From CAYVIB01 sp964451365 (GTDB lineage Bacteria; Pseudomonadota; Gammaproteobacteria; Pseudomonadales; Cellvibrionaceae), in assembly GCA_964451365.1 (NCBI GenBank), contig CAYVIB010000022.1:26968-90967 (forward strand): 64,000 nt of DNA, written 5' to 3'. Shown in pieces: positions 25,700-34,978 of the stretch. A program made the position numbers and the translations under genes. The notes below the pieces were generated by a model. The model saw only the letters and a program-made list of their open reading frames with translations. It did not search any database and had not been told where the DNA came from. Position 1 is the stretch's first letter. Each line of letters opens with the position of its first letter.

Positions 25700-27016
25700 T
25701 TAATTGTTTCCCGTTCGTTTTTCCAGTAAAAGAGCCGCCGAGTCCTGGTCAATTTCAAAACGGAAATTGCGCAGCACATTCATTCCCAGCAGGCCGTCAA
25801 TATCGGTACCCGGTTCAAAATCCACCACGGCCACTTCGACGTCCTTTAACTTGTAGGAACCCAGGTTGAACTCCGGCACGACATAAACCGCTCCCCGCGT
25901 TATGCCGTTTACAGTATTGAACATTCGCGGCGGCAACCGGACAAATGAGTGATAGCCGGAGAGGCGGGCAAAACCCGTACTGGAAACCAGCGTGGTGGAT
26001 GCACCGGTATCGATAACCAAATTAACGGCGTCGTGATCCCCAATTCCCGCTTTTACCAGGTAGTGGTTGCCAACAGATTGCAATGGCACTTCCTCGGTGT
26101 ATGCCGCCGTCGAAACCTCCGGTACACGGTTTTCGGCCATGGCTTCCAGGCGCAGTCCCGCCTGCTTGCCCCATCTGGGGTGGGAAAGAAGATCTTGAAA
26201 AATATTTTTGCTCAAATCTTCGTAACCGTTGGTGGCATAAATTTCTGCAAGCCGGAATCGGTGACGGGCGTCGGCGAGACCGTATTGATTCAGGAGCTCA
26301 TAAAATATTTGCAGTTCGTACCACATGCCGCTGTCGCTGTGTTGTTTGTCGACATCCGAGACAAACTTGTTCATTTCACTGGCTGCGTGCTGGCGATCGG
26401 CTTTGCCCTGAGCGTAGGTACGAATCAACTGGTAGGTTGCCAGCGCTTCGGAAAGATAATCCGAGCGCGCGTTAAATTCGGCCACCAGCAGGAGTACTTC
26501 GGTATCGTTGTAGTAAGTGGAGAGATAGGCGTTTACCAGATCAGTAAAGTATTCCTGCTGCTTATTGGCCAGGTATTCTTTTAGCCTGCCCAGCAGAATT
26601 CCTTTTAATTCCACCGCCGCGTTCGGATCCCGGAATTCGGTTTCGCGATAAAGGTTGAGCGCCTGACTGTGCTGTCGACGGTTTAAAAAGGTGGTAAATA
26701 ATTCAATGGTGCTGTTGAGGGAATCATGGCGATGTGGTTGAGCCGAGGTTTCCTTATTATCTGCCGCGTTTTCTGCCACAGGAATCCGGCCAGTTTTTTT
26801 AGTGGACGACGCAACTGCAATATCGCCGGAATTATTATCCGGGGAAAAGTTATCGTGGGAAAGCGTGTTTAACTGTTGCTTGCGATCATCGGCCGCTCGC
26901 TCGATAGAAACGAATTTTGTCGGGTCCGATTTGCTGCCAATGGAAAAATCGCGAGCCTGCCAGCCAGCGGTAAAACCGGCAGCAACAAGTACGATTGCCG
27001 CAATAAATCTTTTCAT
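25700..27016 (-). CDS. Membrane-anchored retropepsin-like aspartic protease
   Basis: This 438-residue protein has an N-terminal signal anchor (about 1-20), a hydrophilic linker, a helical repeat region of TPR appearance (about 100-290) and a C-terminal aspartic protease domain. The active-site motif is VIDTGASTTLV, with IDGLLGMNVLRNF near the end, as in single-domain retropepsins. The protease probably acts as a dimer in the periplasm. The stop of aroE's upstream neighbour set is 27 bases away (aroE ends at 27044), so this gene may be the last of that operon. Confidence 0.85.
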   Translation of the reverse strand: MKRFIAAIVLVAAGFTAGWQARDFSIGSKSDPTKFVSIERAADDRKQQLNTLSHDNFSPDNNSGDIAVASSTKKTGRIPVAENAADNKETSAQPHRHDSLNSTIELFTTFLNRRQHSQALNLYRETEFRDPNAAVELKGILLGRLKEYLANKQQEYFTDLVNAYLSTYYNDTEVLLLVAEFNARSDYLSEALATYQLIRTYAQGKADRQHAASEMNKFVSDVDKQHSDSGMWYELQIFYELLNQYGLADARHRFRLAEIYATNGYEDLSKNIFQDLLSHPRWGKQAGLRLEAMAENRVPEVSTAAYTEEVPLQSVGNHYLVKAGIGDHDAVNLVIDTGASTTLVSSTGFARLSGYHSFVRLPPRMFNTVNGITRGAVYVVPEFNLGSYKLKDVEVAVVDFEPGTDIDGLLGMNVLRNFRFEIDQDSAALLLEKRTGNN

Positions 27017-27043
27017 TGTTTCGCCCGAATTGCCGCGATTCCA

Positions 27044-27880
27044 TCAACCGCGCAGCTCTTTCAACACCGGCTGAATTTGGGGCCTGACGCCGCGCCACAG
27101 GAAGAAGCTTTCCGCCGCCTGTCCCACGAGCATTCCCAGGCCATCCGCCACCGCTGCCGCGTTATTGTCCAGTGCCCAGCGTAAAAACACAGTTAGCTGG
27201 TCGCCATAGACCATGTCGTACGCTTTTGCCTGCCTGTTAAACAGAGTGGCCGGCAGCGGGGGAAGTTCCCCATGCAAGCCGCTGGAAGTTCCATTGATTA
27301 CCAGATCGAAACGCTGATCTTCCAACTCGCTAAAGCCACGGGCGCTGGTATTTCCGTGAACACTGAACGAGCGGGCCAGCTCATTCGCCTTTTCGACAGT
27401 GCGATTGGCGATAACAATTTCCCGGGGCTGCTGTTGCAACAGCGGCAATAAAACGCCTCTCACCGCACCGCCGGCACCCAAAATCAATACACGCTGGCCG
27501 GCTATTTTCCAGCCGAGGTTATCGGTGATATCGTTAACCAGACCGAAACCATCGGTGTTGTCACCGAGCCTGCTGCCGTCGTTTCGCAGGATCAAGGTGT
27601 TGACCGCGCCGGCGCTTTTTGCCCGTTCGGTCAACTCGCCCGCGTAGCTAAAGGCGTCCAGTTTGAAAGGCACGGTGATATTCAGGCCTTTTCCACCGTC
27701 GTTGAAAAACCGGTTCGCGGCGTTTGTAAAATTATCCGGTTCCACAAGCTGGCGGGTGTATTCCATATTCTGCCCCGTCTGCCGGGCAAAAAGCGTATGG
27801 ATCAAAGGCGATTTGGAATGCTCAATGGGATTGCCAAAAACGGCATATTTATCCGGCACCGGGTTGGAGTTATTCGACAT
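27044..27880 (-). CDS. aroE: Shikimate dehydrogenase
   Basis: This 278-residue enzyme reduces 3-dehydroshikimate to shikimate with NADPH in aromatic amino acid synthesis. Family motifs are clear: FGNPIEHSKSPLIHTLF at the substrate site, GLNITVPFK with the catalytic lysine, the GAGGAVRGVL nucleotide loop and IANRTVEKA for NADPH selection. It starts four bases after the hemF stop, as in the conserved hemF-aroE pair of pseudomonads. Confidence 0.97.
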   Translation of the reverse strand: MSNNSNPVPDKYAVFGNPIEHSKSPLIHTLFARQTGQNMEYTRQLVEPDNFTNAANRFFNDGGKGLNITVPFKLDAFSYAGELTERAKSAGAVNTLILRNDGSRLGDNTDGFGLVNDITDNLGWKIAGQRVLILGAGGAVRGVLLPLLQQQPREIVIANRTVEKANELARSFSVHGNTSARGFSELEDQRFDLVINGTSSGLHGELPPLPATLFNRQAKAYDMVYGDQLTVFLRWALDNNAAAVADGLGMLVGQAAESFFLWRGVRPQIQPVLKELRG

Positions 27881-27884
27881 TTGT

Positions 27885-28787
27885 TCAGATCCAGTTTTTC
27901 GCTGTCAAGAATTTTTCATACAGCTCCGCTTCCGGCGTGCCGGGATCGGGAGACCAGTTGTATTCCCAGCGAACCAGCGGCGGCAGCGACATCAAAATAC
28001 TTTCGGTGCGCCCGCCGCTTTGCAGGCCGAAAAGTGTGCCGCGATCGTACACCAGGTTGAATTCCACGTAGCGGCCCCTGCGATACAGCTGGAACTGCTT
28101 TTGCCGCTCATCGTATTCCATATCCTTGCGCTTTAACACGATGGGAATATAGGCTTTGGTGTAGCTGTCTCCCACCGCCCGCATAAATCGGAAAGACTCT
28201 TCGAAACCAAACTCATTGAGGTCATCAAAAAACAGTCCGCCTATCCCGCGGGGTTCATTGCGGTGCTTGATATAAAAATATTCATCGCACCATTTTTTAT
28301 ATCGCGGGTAGACATCTTCGCCAAAGGGCGCGCAGGCGTCCCTGGCGGTTTTGTGCCAGTGGGCGCAATCCTCCTCGAAGCCGTAATAGGGCGTCAGGTC
28401 GTAACCGCCGCCGAACCACCAGACGGGTTCGCTGCCTTCCTTCTCGGCGATAAAAAACCTGACGTTGGCATGGCTGGTGGGGATGTAGGGATTTCCCGGA
28501 TGGATAACCAGGGACACCCCCATCGCCTCAAATTGGCGGCCCGCCAGCTCCGGCCGGTGCGCGGTGGCGGAGGCGGGCATTTGCGCCCCGGTAACATGTG
28601 AGAAATTAACCCCGCCCTTTTCAAACACAGCACCGCCGCTTATTACCCGCGATTTCCCGCCGCCACCCTCGGGACGCGCCCAGTTGTCCTCAACGAATTC
28701 TTCCTTGCCGTCGACAGCGGCCAGGTCCACGCTAATCCGGTTTTGCAGGTCCAGCAGATAATGCTTTACCGCGACTTTATCAACCAT
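27885..28787 (-). CDS. hemF: Oxygen-dependent coproporphyrinogen III oxidase
   Basis: This 300-residue cytosolic enzyme converts coproporphyrinogen III to protoporphyrinogen IX using oxygen. The conserved segments WWFGGGYDLTPYY, HRNEPRGIGGLFFDDLN and GRYVEFNLVYDRGTLFGL are intact. The length is normal. It lies directly upstream of aroE and 79 bases downstream of tsaC. Confidence 0.97.
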   Translation of the reverse strand: MVDKVAVKHYLLDLQNRISVDLAAVDGKEEFVEDNWARPEGGGGKSRVISGGAVFEKGGVNFSHVTGAQMPASATAHRPELAGRQFEAMGVSLVIHPGNPYIPTSHANVRFFIAEKEGSEPVWWFGGGYDLTPYYGFEEDCAHWHKTARDACAPFGEDVYPRYKKWCDEYFYIKHRNEPRGIGGLFFDDLNEFGFEESFRFMRAVGDSYTKAYIPIVLKRKDMEYDERQKQFQLYRRGRYVEFNLVYDRGTLFGLQSGGRTESILMSLPPLVRWEYNWSPDPGTPEAELYEKFLTAKNWI

Positions 28788-28866
28788 TTGGAGCTTCCTC
28801 GATTGTCGTTTTCCGGGAACCGGCCGAACTCCGAAGTTGGGCCTTCCGGTTCACACAGTAGCCGGA

Positions 28867-29427
28867 CTAGGACCGGATCACCTTGCCGGAAATTAAATCA
28901 CGAATTTCGGACGGCGACCGGCTGTTGCCCAAGGGACCGGGCAGATAGCCTACTTTACCACTGAAATAGCGGCGCGCCTGAAGCTGGGTGCGGGCGGGCG
29001 GGAGCCCCTGGGGATTGGCGGAAGTTGACACTACAGGGCTGCCGAAAACCGAACTTAACGCTTTTACAACCGGGTGAGCGCTCACTCGCAGCGCAATCGT
29101 GTCGTGTGCACCGGACAGTAGCGGGGATACTCGGCGACGGTGCGGCACCAGCCAGGTATATGGCCCCGGCCAGCTTTGCTCCAGTTTTTCCAGCAGGTGG
29201 GGCTCCAGGCCATGCAAAATAAAATCAAACTGGCGTATATCCGCCGCCACCAGAATCAGCCCTTTTTTTTGCGGGCGATGCTTCAGGGCGAGGATTCTGC
29301 GCACGGCCGCATCGTTAAAAGGGTCGCAGCCCAGACCCCAGACCGCTTCCGTGGGATAGGCCACAACTTTACCCCGGGCCAGCCGCCTGGCCGCGCGTTG
29401 AACTCGAGGATGAAGTTGCCAGACCAT
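28867..29427 (-). CDS. tsaC: Threonylcarbamoyl-AMP synthase (YrdC/TsaC)
   Basis: This 186-residue enzyme makes threonylcarbamoyl-AMP for the t6A37 modification of tRNA. Motifs: VAYPTEAVWGLGCDP, LKHRPQKKGLILV and STSANPQGLPPA. The frame is open to 29499, but homologues begin close to the first helix, so ATG 29427 (MVWQLHP) is preferred. It lies between dprA and hemF, the position occupied in Pseudomonas. Confidence 0.95.
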   Translation of the reverse strand: MVWQLHPRVQRAARRLARGKVVAYPTEAVWGLGCDPFNDAAVRRILALKHRPQKKGLILVAADIRQFDFILHGLEPHLLEKLEQSWPGPYTWLVPHRRRVSPLLSGAHDTIALRVSAHPVVKALSSVFGSPVVSTSANPQGLPPARTQLQARRYFSGKVGYLPGPLGNSRSPSEIRDLISGKVIRS

Positions 29428-29511
29428 ATGCGATGCGGGATTACAGGTTATTGTGCGGAAAAAACCGGGGAAATTACCGTATTTTCGGTTAAAGGACAAG
29501 CTGGAGTGAAA

Positions 29512-30690
29512 TCAAACGGACAAGGTGGTTCGGGCCTTGGAAGGAGGCATGCGCATATAACCGCCGCCTGTATTGGCTACCAGACCTTTGAGTTCCAGTG
29601 TCAGCAGGCAGGCCATCACATCACCTACAGAGAGCCGGGTACGGTCCACCAGTGTATCGATGCCGGTGGGTTCGTGGCCCAGTTCGGAGAAAACCACTTC
29701 CTCCATTTCGTTGGCACTGGCGCAATGCGCCTGCCGTGATTCGTCCACCTGATCGTCCAGATCCAGTTGCTCCCATTTCAGCGCCAGGAAGCTTTTCAGT
29801 TCATCGACGATATCCTCTGCGGTTTCCACCAATTTGGCCCCATCCTTAATTAAGGCATGGCAGCCACGGCTCAATGGATTATGGACGGAGCCGGGAATGG
29901 CAAAGACTTCCCGGTCCTGTTGGAGCGCGTAGCGGGCGGTGATAAGTGACCCGCTTTTTACCGCCGCTTCCACCACCAGCACACCATAGCTCATGCCGCT
30001 GATAATACGATTGCGCTGGGGGAAGTTCTGCCCGATTGGGGAGGTACCCAAGGGAAATTCACTGACCAGTGCACCGCCGTTGGCGATAATCTCTGTTGCC
30101 AGCGGGGAATTGCGCTGCGGATAAATGGTGTCAATACCCGTACCCAATACCGCAATGGTCCTGCCGGAGACGCTCACCGCGCCCCGGTGGGCGCAGGTAT
30201 CCACCCCCAAAGCCAGGCCGCTGGTCACCGTGAAGCCGGAGCGCGCCAGTTCGGCGCCGAAATCAAATGCACTGCCGCGCCCGGCGGGAGTCGGGTTGCG
30301 GGTTCCGACGATAGCCACCTGGGGAAAGCTGAGCACGTTAGGGTCCCCCGCCACATACAGCAGCGGCGGCGCCTTTTTGGTTTCCCGCAGCAGTTGGGGG
30401 TAGTGGTCGTGATGAATATCAATCAAATGCACCCGGTTGGATTGTGTCCAATCCAGGTCTCGCTGAACCTGCCGGAATACCACGCTCGCTTCACCATTGG
30501 TTTGATAATCGGCCAGTACCTCACGCGCTTCCTCCGGCAGGACTGCCGCCAGGTTTTCACGGGAAGCCCGAAAAGCCGCGTTCAGATCGGGAAAACGCTC
30601 CTGGAGCTTCCAGTAGGTTGCGGTGCCGACACCGGGAAGGCGGTGAAAGAGAAGAAGTTGTTCGGTTGGATTTAACATCACATCATCCAT
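29512..30690 (-). CDS. dprA: DNA-processing protein DprA/Smf
   Basis: This protein of about 392 residues protects incoming single-stranded DNA and loads RecA during transformation. The Rossmann-like core shows VGTRNPTPAGRGSAFDFG and TSGLALGVDTCAHRGA, and GLQNRIISGMS-like (here RNRIISGMSYGVLVVEA) is intact. The last 65 residues form the winged-helix DML1-type domain. Starts at 30690 (MDDVML) or 30678 (MLNPTEQ) are both possible; the reading frame is open to 30744. No strong binding site distinguishes them. Confidence 0.95.
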   Translation of the reverse strand: MDDVMLNPTEQLLLFHRLPGVGTATYWKLQERFPDLNAAFRASRENLAAVLPEEAREVLADYQTNGEASVVFRQVQRDLDWTQSNRVHLIDIHHDHYPQLLRETKKAPPLLYVAGDPNVLSFPQVAIVGTRNPTPAGRGSAFDFGAELARSGFTVTSGLALGVDTCAHRGAVSVSGRTIAVLGTGIDTIYPQRNSPLATEIIANGGALVSEFPLGTSPIGQNFPQRNRIISGMSYGVLVVEAAVKSGSLITARYALQQDREVFAIPGSVHNPLSRGCHALIKDGAKLVETAEDIVDELKSFLALKWEQLDLDDQVDESRQAHCASANEMEEVVFSELGHEPTGIDTLVDRTRLSVGDVMACLLTLELKGLVANTGGGYMRMPPSKARTTLSV

Positions 30691-30811
30691 GATTTGTTGA
30701 AAAGGCGTATTTTGTAGCCTACCAGCGACAGCAACTGCTGTCACTGGTAATTGGTGCCAAACTGTACAGATTTGCCCGCTGTGGGCTCAAATGCCGGGCC
30801 CATGGGCTGTT

Positions 30812-31843
30812 TTAGGGATTGCGAATCTTATCGTTAACCTTGAGGCCCTGATCAGCTTCCAGGACCAGCCCGAAACTGATTTTTTCAAACGCCCGGAATA
30901 CCATCAGCAGGCCCGCGCGCTGGTCGGGAAGCTGCACCGTGCCACCTTCCACCCGATCACGCACACGGCCACCGCGCTTGTAAACCGCCAGCACGGTGCC
31001 CGGCTGCATGCCTTCGCGCTCGCCGCGGTTGATAACCACCACGTCCATCTTACCCACCTGGGTAAGCCCGCCTTCCACGGCAAGAATAATTCCGTTGACC
31101 TCCCGATCGGGAGAGGAGGGGAAGAAGGTGGAGTCGATGGGACGCTCCTCCTGCCGCAACAGGCGGTCGCCCATGCGAATTTCCTCGGTGGTTCGCGTGA
31201 TGTCGAGCGTGCCGATTTCACCATCCACCGCCCGTAGTGTTCCGCTGCCGATATCCAGTGCCTGGATACCCAACCGCTCCCTGGTTTCCGGGTCCCGATA
31301 CTCGTCGCCCTTTCGATAGATGCCGTACACGCTGGAGCCCCGTTCGAACAGGCCGCGCGCGTACAGCTTGTCGCCCGCGCCGACAATCAGATTCTCGTTA
31401 TAGCCGGCAACCACGTAGGGCGCTGTTTCAAGTTCCTCTTCGGTCACGATCCGGCTGCGGGACAAAAAGCTGTTTATCTTGTCCAGCGGAATCGTGTCGA
31501 TTGCCTCGCCCACCGCCAGCACTCGCGCCTCCGGTGTCAGCTTGTAGGTCCGGCCGGAGGTATCCAGTGTCAGCCTGGGTTTGCCTTCCATATAGACAAG
31601 CCGGATGAGGTCGCCGGGATAAATAAGGTGGGGGTTTTCAATTTGTGTGTTTACGTGCCAGATTTCCGGCCACATCCACGGGTTTTTCAGGAAAGTTGCG
31701 GAGATATCCCAAAGCGTATCGCCTTTCACCACGGTATAGGTATCGGGGACGTCGTCGCGAAGTATCGGCTGCTCTTGTGCACTTACCGCTATCGAAAATG
31801 TCAAAAAGAGGGCACTGAGAAAGCCGAGGTAATTATTTTTCAT
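30812..31843 (-). CDS. tsaP: LysM protein, TsaP-like secretin-associated factor
   Basis: This 343-residue protein has a signal peptide (cut near VSAQEQ), a LysM domain at about 34-85 (YTVVKGDTLWDISATFLKNP) that should bind peptidoglycan, and a long C-terminal beta-rich domain. The gene sits between dprA and divergent def, exactly where Pseudomonas has the protein identified as TsaP, which anchors the type IV pilus secretin. The symbol rests on architecture and synteny. No secretin gene is present in the window. Confidence 0.85.
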   Translation of the reverse strand: MKNNYLGFLSALFLTFSIAVSAQEQPILRDDVPDTYTVVKGDTLWDISATFLKNPWMWPEIWHVNTQIENPHLIYPGDLIRLVYMEGKPRLTLDTSGRTYKLTPEARVLAVGEAIDTIPLDKINSFLSRSRIVTEEELETAPYVVAGYNENLIVGAGDKLYARGLFERGSSVYGIYRKGDEYRDPETRERLGIQALDIGSGTLRAVDGEIGTLDITRTTEEIRMGDRLLRQEERPIDSTFFPSSPDREVNGIILAVEGGLTQVGKMDVVVINRGEREGMQPGTVLAVYKRGGRVRDRVEGGTVQLPDQRAGLLMVFRAFEKISFGLVLEADQGLKVNDKIRNP

Positions 31844-32061
31844 CTCTTAGGTCCTGTGCAGTTCGGCGCTGAGGCCATAACCGTTATAATAGTCCAATTA
31901 TTGATTATTGGCGGCTTGCGGTTAACCTCAGAAAAACAGTATAACTACTGTTTGATCATAATGTTAGCAGCGAAACTTACATTAATACTAGAAGTCAGCG
32001 AAAGTTAATGCGGGTTTTGTAGTCGTTACTAGAAGTTTGTCACGTAATAGCGATACCTCAA

Positions 32062-32580
32062 ATGGCAATTTTATCTATCCTTGAATTTCCCGATCCCCGC
32101 CTGCGCACCGTCGCAAAGCCTGTTACCAGTGTAGACGAGCGCATCCAAAAGCTGGTGGAGGATATGTTCGAGACCATGTACGCGGCGCCCGGCATTGGTC
32201 TGGCCGCCACCCAGGTGAATGTTCACGAACAGGTCACCGTCATCGATATCAGCGAGGACAAAAGCGAGCCGCTGGTATTTATCAACCCGGAAATCGAGAT
32301 CCTGGATCACGACCTGTTCGATTACGAAGAGGGTTGCCTGTCGGTACCGGGGTTTTACGAGGAAATTACCCGCCCCAAGCATGTCCGGGTCAAGGCGCTC
32401 GACAGGGAAGGCAAGCCTTTTGTTATAGAGCCGGAAGGCCTGCTGGCGGTGTGTATCCAGCATGAAGCAGATCACCTTAAAGGCAAGCTGTTTGTGGATT
32501 ATGTTTCCAATATCAAACGGCAGCGTATTCGAAAAAAGCTGGAAAAAATTCATAAAGAACAGGCTTCGGCCAGTTTATAA
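32062..32580 (+). CDS. def: Peptide deformylase
   Basis: This 172-residue metalloenzyme removes the formyl group from nascent proteins. The three signature motifs are present: GIGLAATQV, EGCLSVPG and the metal site HEADHLKG. It is followed by fmt and rsmB in the order common to most proteobacteria. The 218 bases before it hold the divergent promoters of def and tsaP. Confidence 0.98.
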   Translation: MAILSILEFPDPRLRTVAKPVTSVDERIQKLVEDMFETMYAAPGIGLAATQVNVHEQVTVIDISEDKSEPLVFINPEIEILDHDLFDYEEGCLSVPGFYEEITRPKHVRVKALDREGKPFVIEPEGLLAVCIQHEADHLKGKLFVDYVSNIKRQRIRKKLEKIHKEQASASL

Positions 32581-32610
32581 CCACTCCATCTTCCTGTTTT
32601 CATAGTGCCT

Positions 32611-32640
32611 GCCCGGAAGCACACGTTTCCGGGCGCCGTT
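32611..32640 (+). terminator. Weak hairpin between def and fmt
   Basis: GCCCGGAA at 32611-32618 pairs with TTCCGGGC at 32627-32634, followed by GCCGTTT. The T tract is poor, so it may attenuate rather than end transcription from def into fmt. Confidence 0.4.
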
Positions 32641-32683
32641 TCAGGATGGCAATACAACACCATCAGACACCGAGGCCGAAGGC

Positions 32684-33616
32684 TTGAATATTGTTTTTGC
32701 CGGGACTCCCGAATTTGCCGCGGTTCACCTGCGGGCGCTACTTCACAGCTCACATCACATCGCCGCCGTTTACACACAACCGGACCGCCCCGCCGGGCGG
32801 GGCAAGAAGCTTACGCCCAGCGCCGTTAAAGTCGTCGCGGAGCAGGCCGGGCTTCCCGTTCTCCAGCCGGCTTCACTGAAAAGCGAGGAAACACAGCGGG
32901 AGCTGGCGGCTTTCAAGCCCGATATTATGGTAGTGGTAGCCTATGGTTTGTTGCTGCCAAAACCGGTATTGGATATTCCCGGGTTCGGCTGTATCAACGT
33001 TCATGCATCTCTGCTGCCGCGATGGCGCGGGGCGGCGCCAATCCAGCGCGCAATTGAAGCCGGCGACGACCAGACCGGCGTCACCATAATGCAAATGGAT
33101 GTGGGCCTGGACACGGGCGATATGTGGCTGAAAAGCAAATGCGATATTCTGCCCACGGATACTGCCTCTATCCTGCACGACCGGCTGTGCGAAATTGGTC
33201 CTTCCGCGTTATTGGAAACGCTTTCGATTATCGAAGCCGGGCAACAAGCTCCACAGGAACAGGATCACAGCGGCAGCACGTATGCGCGCAAGCTGGAGAA
33301 ATCCGAAGCGGCGATAAACTGGCAACTGGATGCCGAAACATTGTGCCGCCGAATCCGCGCGTTCAACCCTTTTCCTGTTTGTTATGCGATGCTGGGTGAT
33401 GAACGCCTGCGCGTTTATTACGCCGAAGTGGAGCGGGAAAAATCGGGTAAGCCGGGCAGAGTAACTGTTTCGTCAAAAAATAAATTGGTTATCGCGTGTG
33501 GAAGCGGCGCAATTTCGGTCAAAGAACTTCAACTACCCGGTAAAAAGCCGATGTCCGTCAGCGAATTTATGAATGGATTTGGAGATCAATTAAAAGAGGG
33601 GACACAACTGACCTGA
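32684..33616 (+). CDS. fmt: Methionyl-tRNA formyltransferase
   Basis: This 310-residue enzyme formylates initiator methionyl-tRNA using 10-formyl-tetrahydrofolate. Motifs: IVFAGTPEFAAVHLRALL at the start, INVHASLLPRWRGAAPIQRAI with the catalytic Asn and His, and DVGLDTGDM. The start codon is TTG (32684), because homologues begin at this exact residue and no ATG is available nearby in frame; GAGG lies nine bases upstream. It pairs functionally with def. Confidence 0.96.
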   Translation: MNIVFAGTPEFAAVHLRALLHSSHHIAAVYTQPDRPAGRGKKLTPSAVKVVAEQAGLPVLQPASLKSEETQRELAAFKPDIMVVVAYGLLLPKPVLDIPGFGCINVHASLLPRWRGAAPIQRAIEAGDDQTGVTIMQMDVGLDTGDMWLKSKCDILPTDTASILHDRLCEIGPSALLETLSIIEAGQQAPQEQDHSGSTYARKLEKSEAAINWQLDAETLCRRIRAFNPFPVCYAMLGDERLRVYYAEVEREKSGKPGRVTVSSKNKLVIACGSGAISVKELQLPGKKPMSVSEFMNGFGDQLKEGTQLT

Positions 33617-33632
33617 TCAGTTATAAGCCGCC

Positions 33633-34931
33633 ATGAATATTCGAGTCGTTGCAGTAAAAATTCTCACCCCGGTCGTCGCTGGAGAAGCTTCGGTCAACGC
33701 TTTACTCGATCAACACCTGAAAAAACTTTCCGCCGCCGACCAGGCCACCGTGCGCGAATTGTGCCTGGGCAGCCTGCGTTTTTATCACCAATTGGAAAGC
33801 ATCTCCCAACAGCTTCTTAGCAAACCATTGCGAAACAAAGATTTGGACGTAATGGTATTAATCGTTCTGGGACTTTACCAGATCAAGCATATGCGCGTGC
33901 CGGATCACGCGGCGATTTCGGAAACCGTTGATGCGGCGCGCGAACTGAATAAAGTCTGGGCGACAAAATTGATCAATGCCGTATTGAGAAATTTTCTCCG
34001 GCAACGTTCCGAACTCGAATCAAAACTGGAAGACGACGATCGCTACCGCTATTCGCATCCGGCCTGGTTAGTTGACAAATTACAAACCGCCTGGCCAAAC
34101 GACTGGCGGGAGATACTGCAAGCCAACAATCTGAAACCGCCGTTGACACTGCGCGTGAACACGACCAAAACATTGGTTTCCGCTTACTGCCAATCACTGG
34201 ATCACCACGGATTCAAATACCGGCGGCTACGCTTTTCAGACGAAGGGCTGCAACTGGAAACGCCTTCCGATGTTCCGTCACTCCCCGGATACGGCAAGGG
34301 ACTGTTCAGCGTTCAGGATGAAGCCGCGCAATTGTCCGCGCACCTGCTTTCACTGGCGCCGCGCGAGCGCATTCTGGACGCCTGCTGCGCCCCCGGCGGT
34401 AAAACCAGCCTGATTCTCGAAGCGCAACCACAGCTGGCGGAACTGGTGGGCGTGGACGTGGACGAGGCACGCATGTCCCGCACGCGTGAAAATCTCGAGC
34501 GACTCGGGCACACCGCAACGTTGAAAGTGGTCGACGCAAGCGACGTTAGAAGTTGGTGGGACGGCCATCCCTTCGATGGCATTTTATTGGACGCACCCTG
34601 TTCCGCCACAGGCGTCATCCGAAGGCACCCCGATATAAAACTACTGCGCCGGGTGTCCGATCTTGTTAAGCTTGCGCAGTTGCAGGCCAAACTGTTGCGC
34701 GCGCTCTGGCCAACATTAAAACCCGGGGGGGTTTTGGTTTACGCGACCTGTTCAGTGTTGCCGGAAGAAAACGAAGAAATTATCAAAGCCTTTGTTGCCG
34801 AGCAGGCAGGGGCCATTCACGATCCCATCGAGGCTAATTGGGGAATTTCCCGTCCCTTCGGCCGGCAGCTCTTCCCTCAACCGGACGGTCATGACGGTTT
34901 CTACTATGCTCGAATTATCAAGGCACACTGA
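33633..34931 (+). CDS. rsmB: 16S rRNA m5C967 methyltransferase
   Basis: This 432-residue protein has an N-terminal NusB-like RNA-binding domain (about 1-140) and a C-terminal Rossmann methyltransferase with ILDACCAPGGKTSLI for S-adenosylmethionine. The two catalytic cysteines are in DAPCSATGVIRRHPD and VYATCSVLPEEN. It follows fmt by 16 bases and precedes trkA by 47, the conserved order. Confidence 0.97.
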   Translation: MNIRVVAVKILTPVVAGEASVNALLDQHLKKLSAADQATVRELCLGSLRFYHQLESISQQLLSKPLRNKDLDVMVLIVLGLYQIKHMRVPDHAAISETVDAARELNKVWATKLINAVLRNFLRQRSELESKLEDDDRYRYSHPAWLVDKLQTAWPNDWREILQANNLKPPLTLRVNTTKTLVSAYCQSLDHHGFKYRRLRFSDEGLQLETPSDVPSLPGYGKGLFSVQDEAAQLSAHLLSLAPRERILDACCAPGGKTSLILEAQPQLAELVGVDVDEARMSRTRENLERLGHTATLKVVDASDVRSWWDGHPFDGILLDAPCSATGVIRRHPDIKLLRRVSDLVKLAQLQAKLLRALWPTLKPGGVLVYATCSVLPEENEEIIKAFVAEQAGAIHDPIEANWGISRPFGRQLFPQPDGHDGFYYARIIKAH

Positions 34932-34978
34932 CGTTTTCTGAAACAAATAAATCAGGGAAGCGACACTAACCAAACGCT